A DNA stretch of 61,380 bases, from NCBI GenBank assembly GCA_003550305.1, contig QKYT01000247.1:19581-80960 (forward strand), read 5' to 3'. Below, in pieces: positions 35,223 through 49,600 of the stretch (the first letter of the stretch is position 1; each line of letters begins with the position of its first letter). The position numbers and the translations under genes were made by a program. The stretch is from Glomus cerebriforme (taxonomy: Eukaryota > Glomeromycota > Glomeromycetes > Glomerales > Glomeraceae). The notes below the pieces were generated by a model. That model did not search any database. It had not been told where the DNA came from and was given only the letters and a program-made list of their open reading frames with translations.

Positions 35223-37058
35223 TCAATCTGAAGCAAATACTTCTCTACAATATAAAGTCCCCAGCAATGGAGGTCCTATAAATAATCCGAACCAGAAGAA
35301 TGCATTACCTAACCATTTCTTTCCTTTGATCGCGGGCAAATTACTTAACCAAATTAAGGGAAGTTGAAGCATTTGAAGGACAAATAAATACATTCTAATT
35401 TTTTTAGATACTACAACCATGACGAGTTCGTGTATTAAAGATGACAGAAAAAATGTCATAAATGTAGCATCTCTTTTAGATAATTTATAGGATTCAATTG
35501 AAGATTGATATACATGTCGAAGTAAAAAGTGATGTACAGGTTTATTCCATTTCCTTGCAAACTCATCCCATGTTATACTATTCCACCAATCATCATAAAA
35601 ATTACGATCAGCAAAACTAAAGAATTAAAATTAAGATTAATAAATAATATACAGATATGAAGGTAATTAATTTGAAATTTCTATATTCTTATCCTTACCA
35701 AGTTAATTCTGCGAATACATTGCAAATGCACTCAAAAATTATATAAAATATTAATAAATAATTCACCATAAATGGAAAAAGCACTTGCATAATTACAATT
35801 GAAGTTGAACCGTTAGGGAGGATAGGAATTATATATGTTTCTGTATTTACATATAAAAGAAAGAATGTTCCAAAAGTTGCCAAAATCTTTTCAAAAAGAT
35901 ACCAAAAACGAATTCTATATATATATATATGTTAATTAATTATTAAAATATATATGAATCACCAACTCAAATTTAACTTACTTTTCGGTTCTTGGATATT
36001 CTAATTCATAAACCAAAGTTGGAACCAATATGAAATCTACATAATTTAAAAAAGTTACATTTTCTGGATAACAAATATTTCTTGTTGGACTATGAAGATA
36101 GCCTTCGACTTGTTCAATTTTGTCTTCTAATTGACCCAAAATTTGTTGTTTTTCATTTTCTTTCTGTTCATCGACTTCATCATCAGTTTTCTTTGTTTCT
36201 CCAATTAAATTAGCATATTTTTCCTTCAATTCAGAAAGATAAATAGCATAAGTAGACAATTCGCCATTATAAAAAGAATAAGAATGAATTTTCATTAGCA
36301 TAGAAATTGTGTGGAGAACAAAGAAGCCACTTTGCACCCATGGCCAACCTCTATTAAAATTAATTAAAATAATTAAATAATTTTTTTTTAAAAAAAATAA
36401 AAAAAAAAAAATAAAATAAAATAAAATCCAAAAACACACTTAAAAAATGTCCAATAAATAGGAACAAACAGAAAAGTAACTTGAAAAATGTGCTGTAAAA
36501 TCATTCCTGTATATCGCCATCTAATCCAACCATGTGCAATTACTTTTTGTAGTAAAACTGAGAAAAACATTGATCCGACCATACATATATCGCTTAAAAT
36601 CAATCCTACTGCATCTTGTGAAAATAATCGGAAAAATGTTAAATCAACAAAAATTCCTGCTGATTGAAAATTTTTTACACCAGTTTGGACTATATAAAAT
36701 CCCATTGCTATCCAGAATAATGTAAAGAATCCTCGAAATGGATACTGGTGCAAATCTAAAGTTTCACGATCTAATTGCGAGCTACGAGGTTGAAAGGTGA
36801 CTACACGTTTTGCTATCTTTCTGGGCAATCTATTCAATTCATCTTCATATGTTATTGATGTGGATAAAGCGGTAGTGGTGGTGATAGTACTTTTGAGGGT
36901 TGAATGTGATGAAGAAATATGTTTTTCAACTGAAATTATGTCTTCGGCCTTTAAAAACAAATAAAAAGAAAGTGAGTAGAAATAAAAGAATTCTTTTAAA
37001 CAAATAGAAATAGCTTAAACTTGTCAAAAATTGAATAAACCTGAGTAGTCTGCAACAT
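35223..37058 (-). CDS. ARE2: MBOAT acyltransferase, sterol/diacylglycerol O-acyltransferase type
   Basis: An ER membrane enzyme that esterifies sterol (or diacylglycerol) with fatty acyl-CoA for lipid droplets. The start MLQTTQ at 37056-37058 is followed by an intron, then AEDIISVEKH. A later start at 36960 is also possible. Hydrophobic segments alternate with loops (GFFTLFWIAMGFYIVQTGVK; MILQHIFQVTFLFVPIYWTF). The MBOAT/ACAT hallmarks are the HSY region (SMLMKIHSYSFYNGEL), LEYPRTEKIRFWY, FYDDWWNS then ITWDEFARKWNKPVHHFLLR, and the catalytic His in SSLIHELVM. Stop is at 35223. A charged, coiled-coil-like insertion (KTDDEVDEQKENEKQQILGQ) sits between helices. About six exons and about 530 residues, close to yeast Are1/Are2. 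The sterol versus DAG choice cannot be settled from sequence alone. Confidence 0.9.
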
Positions 37059-37683
37059 ATTTAAAGCAAATAAAATTTGTAATTGAGTTGAAAAGATATC
37101 AATTATACGCGTTAGTGCTTAAAAGGATGAAGGGGCGAGTTAAAGGAAAAAATATCAATAGGGGGTAAAGTAAATGAAAAGAATTAGAAAGCCTATTGAT
37201 AAATGTTTTTTTGCTGGAGAAAGAATCGGCCAAACAATTCACCAGGTACTAAAAATAAAAAGGGGGAGTAATTTGTACTACATATAAATGTGCTTCTGCG
37301 CCAGATGACGATTTTAGTTTTTTACAAATATTACGGTAAATTCGAATGCATTTAAATTTTAAGATTCTAACATGGCGAATAAGTTTCAAGGCATAAGGTA
37401 AAACTTCCATTATCCAGTATGTAAAACGTTTTGATTTTCAAAATAGTTAAATTAAAATTAAAAAATGTAAATCTCTGTTGGTTGGTGTGACAAAAATTAC
37501 CCGATTTTAGAATATTATCAGTTATTAAACGTATATACAAATCATTAAATCTGCTAACAATTATCCTATATATATTTCCTAAAAAGAGAAAAAAATCTTT
37601 ATCATTTTTATTACTATTATTACTCTAATTTGATTAATATCTTCTTGGGAAGATTAATCGATAATTTCTAATATTTATAACGT
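37059..37683. other. Intergenic region between TRA1 3' end and the acyltransferase promoter
   Basis: AT-rich, about 620 bp, no gene recognised. Confidence 0.45.
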
Positions 37684-40600
37684 TTATAACCATTGCATCC
37701 AAATAACCTTTATATGATAAAAGAATTATGGTTAGAATAAATATACAATAAAGATGTTTGAACCTTGTATAGAAAAAACGACACTAACCTCCATTGCAGC
37801 TAAATTTTGTGGATTACCAGCCATTGCAATCAATTCTAAAAGTGAACTGTTAACGGCCTTTTGATGCATTTGTAAGTGCTAAATTTTTTGTAAAAAAAAA
37901 ATATTAATACTTTTAAAATTGACAAAATCGATAGAAGATTTTACATACTTTGTCTAATAATTTTTCTCGATCTGATTCTAAACAAGCAATAGCCTTTGCT
38001 TTGTGAACAATCTGTTCCACGTTTAATTTGACTCTATCTCGAAGCTGTTGCTCGCTGATTATCCTTTGACACATATAATGCCAAGTGATTAATTCATCAC
38101 GAATGAATACACCAAGATACTGGCCCATATCGAACTGAAATAACATTAAATAAATATTAGCATGATTTTTCCAATAGGAAAAAAACTTTAAAAATTATAC
38201 CTCTGGTTCAATTAGGCAACGAGCAATGGACATCATAGCTATAAAAATTATAAGTTATATGAGTATAAAAACTCTCCTATCCTTTTTTTTAATATTGTAA
38301 TATATAATAATAGTATACCTGAAGTAAAAACTCCCTCAATTCCAATTGGTGTCATAAAATGTTGGATACTTCGCGTAAATCTGAATGGAACACCTTCAGC
38401 ATTGAACAACAAAGGTTGGTGCGGATTGAATGCTAAGTTTGAATAAAATATTTAAATATTTATGAGATTCAAACTATTATCGAACATTATAAATATACGA
38501 ATGCACACATACTTGGAAGCAACTCCGAGGTCCAAATATTTCCTGTGTTTCGGGAAATCATGAATTTATGTGGATGTCTTTGGCCAATACACAATGTATA
38601 TGTCATAAATGATACTGCAGCCATCTGATTGGTAAATTGTTTGCGTATCGTCCAAAGATCCTCATAGGATTTCATAGTTTTATACATGAACTTTATATAC
38701 GAATAAAAAAAAAATTATTTGGATCCTAATAAAATTTGAAATAAGTATTTTTTGAAATATAACAAACCTTCGTTAACGTATCGTTTGGAATATATTTTGT
38801 AGCGATTTGTTCGGCAATTTCGACTCTTAAGTTATACAAATCTTTTCTCTAAATATTTCAGTATATATATATATATATATAAAATTAAATCAATTTAAAG
38901 TAAAATTTGAATCAAATAATAAAATTAATAAAAATTAAAAACATTACCGCTTTAAGATGAGATAAATTATTTCTCATTTTGTTAGTATAATATATGATTG
39001 GATCATCCTTTGATATTCCAGTATTATCACAATGATCTTCGTAAATATCTTGAAGTGAACAATACGAAGAATCGTCTTGGATGATCCTTATTTGAGGAGC
39101 TAATGGGATAATTAATGGAAGATGGAAGGAAAGATTGCGCTTGCGACTCTCTTTACGACGTTCTAACACGCTAAAATTTAATCGAATATTATTTTTCTAA
39201 CTTAAATATTAATCAAATATTTATTGATTATTAACTATTATACCTATTAAGTATTCTAAAAAGTTGTATTATTCGTTCTTCACGACGGCTATGTCTTACT
39301 GAAGGATGTTGGACAGCGAATGGGTGAAGGCTTCCATCATGCCCCCGAATTGTAATCCTTCGATAACAAAACCCATGGGCTCTCACAACTTCAACATCTG
39401 GCAAAAATCGATCAATTCGTACAAAATCTGCATTGTTGTCCTTAAGCTAAAAAAAATTTTTTGCATTAATATCATAAATTTAACTAAATTTACACAAATT
39501 TATTTTTTACTTACCAATAAATATTGTCCAGGTATTTCAACTTCCTCAAACTTCTGATGTTGAAACTCAACAAGATAGGTGCTGAAATGTTCCAGATGCT
39601 GCTTCCGAGGTTTACTGTCCAATACAATTTCGAAACGATCTCTCCATTTACGAAGGGTCTCAACATAAGTTACCAAGTCAGGTTTTCTGATAATAAAGTC
39701 TTCTTCGAATGCCGCCTATTCACAAAAAAAAAAAAAATAAAACTGAAATTAATAAAAATTATTTGTGGATAACAAACAAATATATTCTATACCTTAATTG
39801 GACCTGCATATAAATTGTCTGCAAAACGTTTTATGTTTGCCTCCATTATTGGAGTTAATAATCCATTATCAAGAGGATTATTCAATCGTGTAATTAATTG
39901 CTATATTTAAATTTAACAATAAGTAAAAAGAATTCATAATAAACATGGATAACAAGTAAATTGTTTTTTTACCTGTACGCCATCATTTAAAAGTGTAACA
40001 ATCAATCTATAAATATCTTCGTCTGATGACGGTTTAAGACGTTGCTGAATCTGATCAACCATTGTCTCCATTGAAAGAGCCAACAATGGAAATGCTGTTT
40101 TCAATATAGACATGATGTCTTCTACATGTTCCCACGGTTGCTTAGGAAGTTGTTGCTGAGTCCCTACTTGATTCATGGTTTGTAGTGTATGCATAGCCGG
40201 ATTAATTCCTGGAGTTGGTGTCATTGGCGACCTTCCAGTTTCAACACCTGCTGAAGGTGTCGTAGACATATGCCCTTGTATAACAATGTTAGGTGTTGTA
40301 GAAATATGATTTACTATACCACTGGTTGGTGTTGATGTTGATGGTGTACTCGGGATTGTGGCTGGAGAAGAGCTTATATTCATGCCCTGAATGTTTTGCA
40401 TCGATTGCACAGGTACATTTGGGGAAGATGTTGGCATATTCATGCCATTATTGACACCTTGCATTGCAGGGCTTTGTGGTGGTTGGGGCGGTACAGGACT
40501 TGATTGATTACCGAAGTTTATTGAATGAGTACTTATCTGAGAAGGACTTCTTTGAGCAGGGCTAGGACTTGCTTGATTTTGAGTTGCCTGTACTTTCCGA

Positions 40601-43600
40601 TGAAGATTCCCATTAGACTTGATTATCCCTTCAACATTTGTCGTTGTTGTGACGGGTGTTGGAGTTGCTGGTGTGTTAACAGCAGGAGAAGTCATATGTC
40701 CAGTACGAGCTGCTGCCTGCTGTTGTGCGATAGCAGCTTGCTTTTTAATTAACATATATTCTTCCCTTGCCGTTCTTAAATGATAATGCAGTGCCTATAA
40801 ATTTTTTTTTTTTTTAAAAAAAAAATATATATATATATATAACATATAATATAAATAATCAAAATGAAAGAAACTAATTATAAATTGTTAATACCTGTGG
40901 ATATTGTTTTGCAATCTTCATAAGAATAATGCGAGCATGTTTAGCTTCTTTATGCATCAAACAAATTATAAGTTGTGGTATAAACGTTATCCAATACCAC
41001 ACTGGAACATCGCTTTTACTATTATATATTTCAAATACTCGTGATATATGATTCTGAGGGTCCTCAAGAGATAAAAGCCATAAAATACGGATAAGTAACT
41101 TCCTAGATTTGGCATTATTATATAAACCAGCAGCTTGTAAATAACAACTCAAAGCATTAGCAGCTAAAGTGGTATCACCAGGTTCTTCTTTAAATTTGCG
41201 ATCATTGTAATATCCCCAAGCCGCCCAAGCTTTAGGAAGACGCATTTCCACTTGAACGGCTCGCGAAAAACTATCATTAGCTTCCGCGTTTCTACCTAAT
41301 TTCGCCAATATCATTCCACGTAAAGTATGAAATTCTGCTTTTTGTTGAGGACCAAAATAATTTAAATTTGTATTATTTATAACATCCAAAGCTGCAGATA
41401 CTTCCCCAGGATTTTGATAATGGCATTTAGTTTGTTCTCTTAATTTTAAAAACGCTTCTTGGATTTCAATATTAGGTAATGAATATATGTGTTGTAAGAA
41501 GTTAACACATACATCAGATAAATGATGCTTTCTTGCTACATGAGCAAAACGATTGATTGTCCATGCAGTTTCATGATGTCCACGAAATGGGTAATTTGTT
41601 GGGGCCATCGTATTATTGTTGGGTTGTAATTGAAATTGGGCAAAAGATTTATTTATGACAGCAAACACATGTCTTCTCCAAGCTACAATATCACTCCATA
41701 TATTAATATCATCCCACATATTGGGCAATCGTTCTCTCCAACTTTGTAATATAGTCTTTAGTTCACTAGCTTTAGCGTCCGCATTTTGATTATTTATATT
41801 TACTAAAGTTGCAAACATCTTTGTAGCCTCATCAAATTCTACTAATGTTTGGAAAGTATGTAATAGTGAAATATGACTATGAGATACCACATTAGGTAAT
41901 GTATGCCATCTACGCAAAGTTGATTGATGAGCTTCTACAGATAACTTCTTATAATCTTCTAAATTTAAATTATTGTGGAGAGATTTCATTAAAGATATAA
42001 ATGCTTCATATATTTTACGACGTGGCGATGAAGAGGAATCCGGCGTTAACATATTAACTTGTTCAATTAACTCTTTTTCAATTGTCCAGTCCGTTAAACG
42101 GAAAGTACATTCAATCATCAAATCAGTATTATTCTCATTCTTTGCGAAGTCAGTAAGAATGTCCCATTGTTGTAATTTCTGCGCACAAACTATCCAACGA
42201 TCTTCCCATAATAAATATTCAGGTTCAGTGCATTGCGATCCCGATGATTTAACTTTATTTTGGGCATTTTCATAAACTATTTGTGCCTGTACCCAATTTC
42301 CACTTTGCTCAAATGATATTGCTGAATTCGTCTCAACATATTTCCCACGTCGCCTCCATAACCCATAATACATGTCATCTTCAGATAAAGAAGAATATAA
42401 ATCTGCTAGAGCATCTAAAGTACTATCTTTATATTTCTCATCTTCTTTATCGCCATCACTTACAGTGCGTTGAAGCATTTCCATGGAAATGTGCCATGCT
42501 CCATGAAACTTTCCAAGATATTTTATTAAATGTGGAGGTAATTTGATAACGTGTGTACAACGAGATATACCATCTAATAAAGCTTGTATACAATTTGGTC
42601 TCGCATCAGTCTGCAATGAATGATAATCTTTTGACAAAAGCGATACTAAACTATCAGTTAACTCTTGTCTATCTTTATTCGATATAGCAGACCAACATAT
42701 TGGGAATAATTCAACCCAAAATGTGTAAGCAACGTTATCGTCCAAACGATGAAGTTGTTTTAAAGGCGATAATAAATCGTTAACACGTAATTTCTTCATG
42801 TCAAGTAAAAATTCTTGATGTCTCGCAATAAATTCTTTCAATTCTTCATTTATATTCGATGACTGCCATGTAATATGAGGAACACCAACTGTGGTAATTG
42901 ATTTAGTTTGTAGACAATAAACTGGTGGCTGAATCTTTTTCTTAGAAGAAATTGATCCAAGTAGTATATCTAAAGCTTGATGGATCCAAAAATAATCAAC
43001 GAGGAATTCCCAACTTTGTATAGATATTATGTAGGAAAGACGCGTTGACAAGATTCTAGGCCTACTATGGTCAAATATATCCATGAATCGATTACGTAAT
43101 TTAGGATTCCCATATCGCGTTCCCATAAGAAAGGCTTTTTCCAATCTTACTGTCAATTCAGATCTGACAAATGAAGGATTACTATATATATCGACGACTA
43201 GGTTTAGATAATCCTCAATTAAAGTCTTGTCTTCTAGAGATTCATAACATAACATCTTTAGTAGTATTCTACCTTGTTCCTCCATGGTTGGATATGGTTC
43301 AACTTTATCGATTACCCATTGTTTTGCCATTTCGAAAATGGAGCGTGAAAGTTCAATATCTTTTGATTTTTCTATTAAGTGTGAGAGAGATGTAAGAAAA
43401 GCTTGTCTTGATTCAGTCAACTCTGAAATTCGAGAGTTCACTAGCTGTAATGACATAATTAAAATGTTAACACTAGATTCTGGATTTTGCCCATTATTAT
43501 TTGTAATATTATTCCCGCCAGTAGTAGTATTTTGTATTGGATCGTTTGTAAGTTTTTGTACGACTTGGATAATTCCAGGTAAAAAACTATCAATATTTCT

Positions 43601-46600
43601 TGGTGTTGAATCACCCACAGCTTTCAACAACATCATTACACTGTATAAATTGTTCATATTTTGAAGTCCATCTTGTATCGTTGTCTGAATCATTTTAATA
43701 AAGTTATCAGCATCTGTTTCTTGTTTTATTACAGGCTGCGACTCTGGTGATGAATCAACCGGTTCAACTGGGAACAAAATTGTATATGCTTTATATATTT
43801 TAACTAGTATTGGATGTAGACATTTTTGAATGCGTGGATAATTGCTTTTAATACTACGTTCAAGTAATTCTCTTAAGTAGTCAATATTTGTAATGCACCA
43901 ATCAGCTGGTTTCCGATCCAAAATGACATCGATAACTTCCAAACTATTACAAATGCTATCAAGAGTATTATCCATAATTTCTGCTTTAAGGGTTCGATCA
44001 AAAATATTTAACTTCACATTAACTTCTGGCCAGAATTCGGGATGTAAAAATTCTTTGATTAAATCAAGAGCCCTTCGAGCTAATCCGATTTTGACGACTG
44101 ATTCGATAGAAGTGCAAACAAATCGAGCAAGATAATTTACAACATTTTCTCTTAAACTGAGATTTAAAATATACCTAGAATTTTGGTCTGATATAACTCC
44201 TCGCAATTCTCCGCTGTGTTCCATTAGTTGCCTTTTTCGTGGAGAAAATTCTGTTTCTGTTTCATATCTTCGTTTTTCAGGTGTTGCAACAGGAGTTGAA
44301 GCAGCGCTATTACTGTAATGATCTTGTGAACGATATTCTGAAATTCTACGTTTTTCCCATTTCAGAATCAATTCGGAAAGATCTATTGTCAAAAGTCGAG
44401 TTTCCGCAGTAGCACTCTGAAGTAACCCTAATCTTGTTAAAGTATTCGCTATTTGAGGCATAAAATGCTCCCGGTACTCATAAAATAAATCTGGATGACG
44501 TACAAGCATTTGATAGACGTTAACTAATTGAGAAACGCTATGACCATCCTCTAAAAGAACTTTTTTAGTATAATGGATCCAAGTAGGAGGCGGTGGCTTC
44601 TTATTCTTATCTTTCTTTTCATCGATTGGCGGTGGTGGAATTCTATATCTTGGAACAACTGGCGCAAGAATATCCAATGCTTGTTTTACCAAAGTTCTTG
44701 CCTCTGGTTGATGGGCACGCAACAGTGCGCCATAAGACTGAAACGTTATTTTGAAACTTATAGAATCAAATTCTGCACAAATATGGGCCAAAAAGACAAA
44801 GGCAGCTTGTTTTGCTGTAATATCATCAACTTTCGACCAATTCCAACCAAATTTTGCAAGAGAACTACGTGTAGTTATAATATGTGGAACTCGTTGTACA
44901 AGAAGGGTCGAAAATTGAAGTACTTCAATACGTAATGAGTCCTCAATCTCATCATGTGTATCGGCCAAATAATGCCATAAATTCTGTATTTTATCCATTT
45001 GTTTAGTCCCTATGATTTGTTCATGTTGTCCTTTGAAAAACGCATACAAAAGCATAGGAGTAATAATTATTCTTAGAGATTGTTTCTTGACACAAGGTGA
45101 AATGAATGGATCATCAAATGTGTCCAAAAATTTGTCAAGAATGATTCTTTTCTGTTCTGCAGTATATTTCATTGCAACTTCCTCTTGGTAAAACTTTTTC
45201 AAAAATGTGTAATCAATTAAACTTCCGTGAGAAAAGATAGTAACCAATTCAAATAAAAGGTCGTAATCATCTGGTTTTTCTTTTAAATAACTAATAAAAA
45301 TCTCTACCAAATATTTCGATTCGCGGGTTTGTGCTAAGCTAAGAGTATCTTCACTTTTTAATCGCTCTAAACGACCAGGATCATTCCAAGCAAGTTTTAA
45401 ACAATTCAAAATAGGTTCAGAAGAAGGTTCAATTAACCATTTTGGATGATATTTAACTATCTTACGAATAATCACAATCCTTTGAAATTTGGCCTCATCG
45501 GAATTACACTGATCATCCGTATTACTTTGATTTTGGATACTTGAGGTTCTAGTTATTAACTTAACAGGATCCGCCATTATATCTTGTCGAAGTTTAGCTG
45601 CCTCTTCTGCTCCAAGCAAATTAACAAATAATCTACTATATTCTTTATCACCAATCTTGTCGTAAAAATACTCAATTGCCTCCGATGAATATCTATTCAA
45701 AAATTTAATAAGAGGTGGTCTAAAAGGACTAGATTTTGAACGACGTAATTGTTCTTCCAAATTTAAAACAATAGGAACCAAATCTCTCAAAAAAATATGA
45801 GCAGCTGATGGTAAAAGATGAAATACATTCAATATAGCGACAATTATTTTAATGGATTCAACTTCTACTAATGGTTTTCCAGCAGCTTCTTGAAGAACAG
45901 TAGGTTCCGCCCATTGAACAAGGTGATCAAGCAACTTTTTACCGATTTCCACTTTAAAATAATTGGTAAGCAATTCTAGAAGCCTAGCAAGGCCATCAAG
46001 TCCTTGAACAGTCAATTTCTTGTGATCGGATAAGTTTACTAAAATAGGTCGTAGCCCTGCCTGGAGCAAATCTTTTGGTAATTTGTGTTGTTGTTGAAGA
46101 ACTTGCTGAAGTCCTTTATTTGCTACATCTACAACTTCGGGTGCTCTCGAATATAACGATTTAAAAAAAACAGTTGTGATTCGAGATCGAGTACTAACAG
46201 CAGTACTCGGTGGAAAAGTTTCTGAGCGTGCCATAGCTTTCGATAACAATTTAATACAAACTATTCGTAAGTTTATTGCAGACGCTGAATTTTTGAATTG
46301 TGTCGTCCTGCTAACCAAATTTTGATCTTCAGCGTCAGCTAACTGAAGGGCTTCGTTAAGTAACCTTACGAGTTCATCATTCTGATGGAAATCTAAAAAC
46401 GGAGGATCCAATGATAAACAAAACGTAATGGCATCAATGTGCCCTATTTGCATTGAAGGCGGAAGAGCTCGAAGTGGTTTTCCGAAAATAGGGTTAAGTA
46501 ATTCATCTCTCGCTTTAGAAAGTAAGACGGTCACATCTTTCTTCGTTAATTCAGCCAAGAGATAAAATGCTGACTGTACCGTTTCTCTGACTGTAGCATT

Positions 46601-49600
46601 AGCATTTGAAAGCTCAGAGACTAGAAGAGTAATAAGTCTATCAAATTTTTGTCTATCAGGAGATTCTTGAGGAATGTCTGACATTTGATTATCATCTCCA
46701 TCAATAGGTTGTTCTGTTCGATTGCAAACTTTGAGAACGTGTAATAAAATCTCTGCAGCATTATCAACATAACCCGCTGCAAACTCAGATGACATGTCTT
46801 TTAAAATAAAAAGTAAAGATTTAACAAATTCAAGCTGATGGTCCATCATCCATCGAGTTCCCATGTCAATTTGTGAACTAAGAACTGATATACCCATACA
46901 ACCTCCACTTTTACGATACCATTCTTGTTTATAACAACAAGAACAAAAACGGGATGCTAAAACATGAAACATAGGGAAATAATATATTACTTCCTTTGTT
47001 CCTGTAACCAACACACATGTTTCGTACATTATCGTCAAAGCTGATGCAGCAAGATCGCGAAGTTTGCTATTTTCAGATGTCATAACTTCTACCAAAGCAT
47101 CAACCATTATTTTATTCTCTAAATTGTATTTTTTGTCATAGTTATGGAAATCGATTCTTTTTTCTCTGGTATTACGAAAATCGATAGCTTCGCCAACTTC
47201 TAATAAAGCAAAATGTCTACAAATATTTTGTAAGAAAGGCCAAGCTTGCTCTTTAAGTTCGGGTATAGATGAAGCTACAAATAATGCGCAAATAACATTT
47301 TGCAATGTATCCTCCTGTAAGTTCTTTCTCCTTAAAATTTGTTTGTGTCCCTCTTTTTTAACTTTCTTCGGTATCTGATTTACAATATTAGGTAAGTCAA
47401 CATCCATATTGTCATTATCAGAAAGATTTGTTGATAATTTATTATTTAACAATTCTGTATTTTCCCCCATTACATTCGGTAAAAACTCTTGATGAAGTCT
47501 TTCAGTAATACAAGCTGCTAAATCTTCGGCTCCTTCATTCAAATCGAGTAAAAGTGGAATGGTTGCAGATAAAAATTTATAAGCGTGTTTTCTATAAAAA
47601 GTAGAAACATTACAATCATGTAATGTTCTTATAGATAATGATAAGCATTCGTCTAAAGAAAATGAGTGTGATGTAAGTGAAGGATCAAAATAAATTTGAA
47701 GATCTAACCCACTTAATGATGGTATATTATTAGCGAGTTGTGGCGGATCTTTAAGCATACGACGATTTCGACCTCCTAATTTACCCAATATCCTAGTTGT
47801 CACAAGACTATGAGATTGATTATATGGAGATGGTTTAAGATGCTTCCATAAGGCGTGCATTAAATCATTAATAACCGGTGCCATTATAGGATCCAAAAAT
47901 TCTGGTGTCAAATTGTCAATACAAAGTTCTAAAGTTCTCAGACCTTGTGTAACTAACTCCGTACCAGCCTGCAACGCCAAGACAAGAGGCTTCATCAGGT
48001 AACTTAGATAAGGTAAAAGCACACTGAGACGAACAGGAACTGTGAGACATAATTCAACAAACAAATCACGCATGCGCTGCTTGTTCGTTAATGAAAGGAG
48101 AGTATTCAACCCTTCCAAAAGTACTTGCAATAATGGTAAAACTTCTTTATATAACATTTCAAATCTACCCCCACCAATGCTTCTGAAAAGAATCCTAAGC
48201 AACATAAAATAATTGAATGGTTCTTTGGCCTTTGCTGATAATTTCATTGACGAAGTGATAATGTTAGCAAGGTGTGGATGAAGAACAATTTCATTTTGAA
48301 GTGGAAATGCGGTAACAGACATAAACGCCAACTTGAATAAACGAAGCATTATAGAAGAGTATAATGCATCCTGTCCTCCTAATTTATCCAATCTATCTAC
48401 AAGAAATCGTAATAGAATTCCGGCAAAATTTTGAGAAATGACTTCATTATTTGATAAAAACAATTGTGGAATTTGTAATAATGAAGGATTCTGAAGTATT
48501 TTATCAAAAAAGAGACCCATTTGTGATGCAAATATTTCTTGAAAAATCGCAGGATCTATAAAGAAAAATGCATTACTAAAATGCTCTAATGCATCTTTTT
48601 CAAGTTTTGAAAATGGTCCAATTCTACTTGAGCTTTCTAGTGACAATAATTTCTCTGCAAGCTTTATTTGAGATCTTTCTAAATTATCCACATTAAAGTA
48701 ATCAAAACAGCAAATTCCATCTCTGAATAGACGAACAAAAATATCAATTTGTTCCTGAGTAAAACCACGTGCAACAGAATTATACTGTTGAGGATTTATC
48801 GGATTCACGTTGGAATTTTCTGGTGGTGGGGGTTGTGGTGGATTGGTTTGTTTTAATCCAAGTATAATTGGTTTAAGACATGATACAAGGTTTCTGAATA
48901 AAAATCGTCCCTCTAGCAAAATAAACGAGATAATAAGTATTTGTTCTTTTTTTTTCTTTTTTTTTTTTTTTATTATACAAATTGTATATACTAAATACAA
49001 TACCATTTATTACATCCTGCTGCAAGTCACTAGGTGCAGTTGTATGGATAGGTCGTGCTTGTTCAAAATCAAAATAATCAGTCGGCTGTTCTGTTGAATT
49101 ATCATCAATAAATTCTGAACCTTTCTTTTTCTGATGATGACGTTGATAATCCACAAAAAGGAGATTTAATGTCGTAAATTTGGTGGTAAAAGTATCCAAT
49201 ATTTTTATTAACAATTCTCTTGCTATTAAAATAGATGCAACTTGTTAGCTCACGTTTAATGCAATACATTTAATGCAATACAATTGATACAATTGATAAA
49301 CTTCATCCCAACATACCTTCATATTTGTCATCTCCCTTAGGAATATTTACAATGCATTCCGTTAAGTTTAACAACAATTTTGAACACATTGTCTGAATAC
49401 CGGCCGCCAATGTCGGATCGTGTAAATTACGCGAATACATATATACTGTTTTAGAAAGTTGTATAGGAGTAAGCTTGTTTCGTACATGATGAACTAAATC
49501 TGCTAGCATACTATATGCCATTGGCCTAGAAATATTTTTAAGTTATAAAAATAAGCTAATTTAGAAATTGAAATTTCAAAAGTTATTTTAATTGAAATGT

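Noticed and set aside
48810..49214. Open frames near the 5' edge of the big TRA1 exon as separate genes
   Set aside because: They are TRA1 exon text or the antisense of it, with the intron at about 48913-49000 explaining the break.
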